Below, piece after piece: positions 59,141 through 64,000 of a stretch of 64,000 bases of DNA. The notes under the pieces are model-generated. The model made no database searches, had not been told where the DNA came from, and was given only the letters and a program-made list of their open reading frames with translations. This DNA comes from Psettodes erumei (lineage: Eukaryota; Chordata; Actinopteri; Pleuronectiformes; Psettodidae), in the NCBI GenBank assembly GCA_016785225.1, contig JAFBJZ010000625.1:1-64000 (forward strand), given 5' to 3'. Each line of letters opens with the position of its first letter. The stretch's first letter is position 1. Made by a program: the position numbers and the translations under genes.

Positions 59141-61419
59141 ACAGTAGGGCGCAGTCCTGCACGAGCCAGGCTGACATTGTCTGGGTTACACTTTCAGAGA
59201 CATAGAATCTGTATAGATGATGTATTTTTTTTTAAAAAAGTGAAAATATATGTATGTGTGTGTGTGTGTGTCTATTTGCTGTGTGGTCCATCTCTGGGGA
59301 GACTGCTAATGTGTCAGCTCCATGGCTCATTTCTTTCAATTACAGCAGCGGCTGGACTAGGAGAGCCCACCAGCGGTCCACTGACAGCTCCATATGGGTC
59401 CCATCACTGCTTATCACAGGCCACTCGTGGATAATTCATTTACCCTTCATTGAATATGATATATTACTATCAACAAAAGCAGCTATATATCACACAATTC
59501 ACACATTGTTCATTAAGAGCAGGTTATCCTGACAGTCGTTTTAGATGCAAAATTATTCTATTCAAACTGAGGTGAGATTATGTATATGAGCCAAGGAATT
59601 CCTTATATAATTTTCCACATTTGAACATGAAAAAAAATTAGGAATAATGGTACTCTGAAGTAATGACTTTCCAGTACAAAGTTTACTTTACTTAAGTGAA
59701 AGTAGATAAAAGAAACATATTCACATAAAAAAAGCTACTTTTTGACTCTATCTCTGCCACTCTGGAAAAATAAGAATTTCCTATTGTGAAATGTTGATTT
59801 AGCACGTCACCTGAATATAAAGCATCCTCTGACATACTTTGAAATGAGCTGCACTGTTTTCCATTGTGCCTCCCCCTGTGGTTTCAAAGCGAATTAATTA
59901 ACATGATACAGAAATAGGTAGAATGCAAATGTTGGAGCCCTCACTTTATGCCTGGGTATCCTTTTGTTCCCCTTTATTGTACCAAATTATTTAATTGGGT
60001 CTCTCTGATTGTGCACAGACACAGGAAGGAACACAGGCCATTGTTAGCATCCATACAAGCCACAATAAGGTATCAAATTCAATTCCCATCAAAACGGCAG
60101 CCTGCTGTAGAGCCCACAGCGGCCCTGGAGATTAATGAAGATCTGCATCAAGGCAAAGCGCTGGTCTGAGATGGGAGATTTCTCCCAAATAAAAGACCCC
60201 TTCACCAAGAACAAAGGGGGCCCTGAAAAGCAACGGGATGTTCTGAGGGGATGAAATAAATCAAAACAAAGGCAAGAGTTAGGGTTGGGGAGGAGGGAAA
60301 GCTCTGAAATAAACCAATTTCTTTTCCCGTCATTTGATTTACCTAATTCAGTCAATAAGTTCAAACACTCAATACAAGCCTGGTGTCAAATGTTAATATC
60401 TTAATATTAATTTATTTTACATGCATTAACAAATGTAAGGACCACATTTAAATCCTGTACAAAAAGTACTAAAAAGGGAATGGTTTCACAAATTATTTTA
60501 GAGCCCAACGGTCTCTCTAAAACCTCCGTTTGAAAGAATTAAAGAAAGAAGTCACGGTTTACCTTGATCGCCGTGTGCTCATCAAAGTGTGAGGGACTAA
60601 CAGTGAAATGAAAGCAATGACTGACAGGGTCTGAGGTGAAATAATACACAAGCCTTTCTCGGTTTTGTTCTTTCAAATAACAGCCAGAGGAGAGACACAC
60701 TTCAACTGTATTCAGAGTGTGTGAATGGTTTTCTTCCCTCTGCTCTCTTTGTATGAACTGCAACAACTGGATGACTTGTTCTCTGAATGCGGCGTGTCGA
60801 CAGGTGGGCTCTTTCAACTCAACTTCGCACAACACTTGTTTTGTTTTTGCCTGACAGATTCCAGGCTCCGTGTTGGACTGTCGTCATCTTTTGGGCCGTT
60901 TGATAACCACAAATAGGTGACATTAAAAAAAAAAAAAAAAAAAAGAAAAAGATATTTCGTTTTCATTTACAAGGATGTCTGATTTTTATCTGTGGTTTAC
61001 GCATTCAAAGAACTTGAAGCATTTATGCAAAAAAGGCCTTTTGAATTTCTAAATGTATGATTGTCCTAACATTTGGTGTCACTGCTCCAAAAAAAGAGGG
61101 GTTTTTTTGGTCAGTGCCACCTAAACACACCGCTCCACTCTTTCACATTCAGCACATGGTGTGTCCCAGCCCGCCATATTTACTTCATTTCCCCCGACTC
61201 ATAGATGCTGCTCGCTGGACCAGAACATTCCAGCTGCCACCTCAACATCTCATTATTTTTTTGAAATATCAAGCTTGTATCTTCTTGATAAATAATTCGC
61301 AGTAGTATAATGTATCAGACTAAAACATATTTTGAGGGGGGCATGGAGGTTAAAGTGCCAATCTCACCTTTTTAATTTTTTTTCGCCCTGAAGACAGAGA
61401 TTTCCATATATAGAGTGAC
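59141..61419. other. Distal sox21 upstream noncoding sequence
   Basis: Includes a GT run at about 59252-59270, a weak MITE-like patch near 59670-59760, an octamer at 59923-59930 and an A20 run at 60925-60944. No gene. Confidence 0.5.
60925..60944. repeat. A homopolymer, 20 bases
   Basis: Uninterrupted A run followed by GAAAAAG. Confidence 0.9.
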
Positions 61420-61580
61420 CATGGTTTGTGTTCAACATGAGCAATCGGGATGAAGCGCACGGCGACACATATTGCTGTCAGAGATTGGAAATGAGGCCTG
61501 CTAACCTGTAGGCAGCCTCCCCAGACCAATCAGCTTTACACATTGCCAATGCATTTGCCGCCTCTAAACAGAATTGTGAC
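61420..61580. promoter_or_regulatory. Conserved-element-like block
   Basis: Contains GAGCAATCGGGATGAAGCGC, AGACCAATCAGCTTTACACA and CATTGCCAATGCATTTGCCG. Repeat-free, non-coding, distinct from the AT-rich flanks. Confidence 0.35.
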
Positions 61581-61980
61581 TGTGAAGTTTTTATCGGAGT
61601 AGTTGACAAACATTACTCTTTAATGCAGTTTTGTAGAAATGCATTCTTATCCCTCTTGGAAGGCATTTATCTACTTGAAACCTGCAAAATGGTTGCCACA
61701 GGGAAGGATTTCTTTTAATAGACTACAATAGGCTCAGTATGGGACACATTCTGATTTTTGTGATAGATAGGGGCCCCAGCCATATATTCATGGGAAATTG
61801 TTTATCTTCAAACGGAGGGAGAGAAAGGCCATTCTACAATAGCATTTCAACTTTCATCTGAAATGATTCTTTTCACTCATAGAAATTGTTCTGTAGAATT
61901 TCAGACAGGTGCTTTCCATAAAAATATCAATCTGCAAAAGGAGTTGTCACAAAACATGAATAGAAGCCACCCTGATAGAA

Positions 61981-62140
61981 GGGAAAAAATAATATATATG
62001 TTAAAAAATATATATATATGTATGTGTATATATACGTACGCAAGAGGGTATATATGTATGTGTGTGTGTGTGTGTCTACACATATTGACTATATGCTATA
62101 TTGATATTTTCTCACTCACACCCGAGTGTATATATATAAT
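61981..62140. repeat. AT-rich TA/TG microsatellite cluster
   Basis: Alternating TATATA, GTATGTGTATATATAC and a GT run at about 62059-62075. Confidence 0.8.
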
Positions 62141-62739
62141 ATTATAATTAAATGGATTATCACCAAAGAACCTGAACAGTTTTGTTGGAAAACACAACAG
62201 GAAAAATAGCCCTCCGTGGGAGGCAAATGTCCCACGGCCTCTGCTATTCAGATGGAACTACAATGTGCCACGGTGCTGTCTCTCAGGCCTTCGTATGGTT
62301 GGGGCTTTTTTTTTTTTTTCCTTGTGAGGTCCTTGTGATGCTTGGGCAGGGCCTTTCCCTGGCCTGTCTCTGTAACAGAAGCCAGCAACCGGGCAACACA
62401 ATGTGAGAGCAGGGCCTGGAGATTGGGGGGGGTGCACTCTTAACGCCACTCTCAGGAAGCAGGGACAATAAATCAATAGACTGTCCCACTCCAGTAGGGG
62501 CCAAATGTAAACAAATTGAAAAGGATGGAGAACAAAACAGATTGGTGGGTGAAACAGACATACTCAATGGGGGTACTGCTGCAAATGGAAATGCTTTTGT
62601 GGTAGTTTCCTTCCAGCCTTCACTATGATGTGTGCCACTCTCAGCGAAATGACATGTGATAGCAAGTGTAACCGGCTTCACATTTTGACTGAAAAACAGG
62701 TGCAGAGTCTTACAAAATCCCTCACATTTAACTTAATCT
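62141..62739. other. Noncoding sequence
   Basis: No gene or repeat recognised besides a T-run near 62308-62320. Confidence 0.5.
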
Positions 62740-63240
62740 GGCATTATTACATGCTTTAAAATGAACATCTGCAAAGCAATGAGATGCATTCGGCGTCGCA
62801 GGTAGTCTAATTTGCCAGCGCACTTCTTCTCAGGGACCTACGCCGACGAGCCGCAACATCTTGCACCGTATAACGTACAGCGCTCAAGGGCACAGGCATA
62901 GATCTCTGTGCATGTCAGAGCTGCATGCCACAAGTTAAATTAATGAATCTTTAAAAGGTTTAGGGTTTTTTTTTAATGAGAGAATCTGTTGTAGCTTTTT
63001 ATCAAACCTCTTCATATTTCACTGAGGTGGAATGGTGCACCACATTTGCGAGGCAGAACTAATGCTATATAAATCTCAAGTAATAAGCAGGCCCCGGGGA
63101 CATCATCTAAATGAAGATTTTACACCAATTTAAACCTGCCTGCAATTTGATTCCTGCCTTAAGTGCATTTGTTTAACAGGTGCTGGAGATGCAAGCGTTC
63201 CCCTCCAAAGTGTCGCTATGTCTCCTTTATTAATTTCTGG
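62740..63240. promoter_or_regulatory. Conserved-element-like region
   Basis: Two complex stretches, about 62750-62890 (CpG-containing, GCATTCGGCGTCGCAGG) and 63040-63200 (CTCAAGTAATAAGCAGGCCC). No coding potential. Confidence 0.3.
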
Positions 63241-64000
63241 AGTGTAAGTGGGCGGGGGAGTATGAAGAGAAAGGGGAGTTGACAAACACTAATCAAAGGT
63301 TCAGAGTGGGCTGATTCTACCATAGAACCAATGTACTTTTACTTCATTTGCAAACTAATGATTTTAAACCCCCACAATCTGTTTGAGGTCAGCTCGTGTG
63401 TATTTTGGATACGCTTGGCTATTAGCATCACTGAAAGCTTCAGATGTGTCAAGCCCGCTCCCCCTCCAGTGATAGTCACCTACTTTAATTTCCCTGCAGG
63501 CCTCAGAGGGGGATGAATTCAACTAAAATCACAAGCTGTTTTGTTGGCAATCCTTTGTGGCCTATAATGAATCTAATGAATATAAAGAGAGGAGAAGGGA
63601 GGGAGGGGGAAAGGGATAGAGGCGAATACATTTCAACCACGCTGTGTTGCTTTTACTTGACGATTTGTGACCCTCAACAATGGGACAATGGTGAGTGTTT
63701 TTGTACCCTTAATTTGCCTTTGTGTTTCAGCTTCATCTCTTTCACCACCAAGCATTGAAAGTTGTCAGTTGAAGAATAACTGCTGACTCCACGGTCCGTC
63801 AGACAAAGGGGGGGGTTTAAGATGAATCCCTAACTATCAGCCAGCCAGAGGAGCAGAAAGGGAAAGGGGCTCAAAGACAACAACAGGCAAGTCAAAGGTA
63901 GAATTAGCCAGGGCTCCCAAACAGGCCTGAAGCACTTCCTCTCTAGTCACAACAAAAACTGCGCTTCCACTTCTTAAAAGCTGCTGAACTTTTGTATTCA
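63241..64000. other. Right-edge noncoding sequence
   Basis: No gene recognised up to the window end; ABCC4, the next gene in mammals, is not reached. Confidence 0.5.

Noticed and set aside
59670..59760. Second copy of the teleost MITE
   Set aside because: Only short matches (TACTTAAGTGAAAGTA); no terminal repeat or internal order convincing enough.

Overview
The window is nuclear DNA from a teleost fish. Three vertebrate genes with GT-AG introns lie in a low-density, mostly AT-rich background that also holds (GT)n/(GA)n microsatellites and fish-type interspersed repeats. Gene content and orientation (glypican-6 on +, dct on -, sox21 on -) match the conserved GPC6-DCT-SOX21 block of human chromosome 13q. 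No bacterial, phage or CRISPR content is visible.

Layout. 1-2540: a homogeneous tandem array of about 15 copies of a ~168-bp A-rich monomer, open at the left window edge. 2541-4500: decayed relatives of that monomer, tRNA-like SINE pieces, a 111-bp fold-back and a probable retroelement tail. All of this lies in a gpc6 intron. 5115-23445 (+): the last five coding exons of gpc6, including a 15.5-kb intron, followed by a ~2.1-kb 3'UTR. 26260-29773 (-): complete dct (dopachrome tautomerase, 8 coding exons, 515 aa), convergent with gpc6. The two 3' ends are about 0.4 kb apart and a perfect palindrome carrying AATAAA on both strands lies between them. 29774-46657: dct-sox21 intergenic DNA with one recognisable teleost MITE, microsatellites and several conserved-noncoding-like blocks. 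The TGDS and GPR180 genes found here in mammals were not found. 46658-48471 (-): sox21, intronless coding region of 248 aa, with a ~1.06-kb 3'UTR, a CpG-rich body, a candidate 142-bp 5'UTR intron and an NRF1-type promoter site. 48985-64000: gene-free sox21 upstream flank with several regulatory-looking blocks and long microsatellites.

The three genes do not form a pathway. Gpc6 is a GPI-anchored heparan-sulfate proteoglycan modulating growth-factor signalling, Dct is a melanosomal enzyme of eumelanin synthesis, and Sox21 is a SoxB2 transcriptional repressor of neural progenitors. They are adjacent through ancient synteny. I found no unmistakably new biological system. The observations most worth checking are the intronic nucleosome-length satellite, the bidirectional poly(A) palindrome, the candidate sox21 5'UTR intron, two perfect hairpins in the gpc6 intron and the candidate regulatory blocks around sox21.
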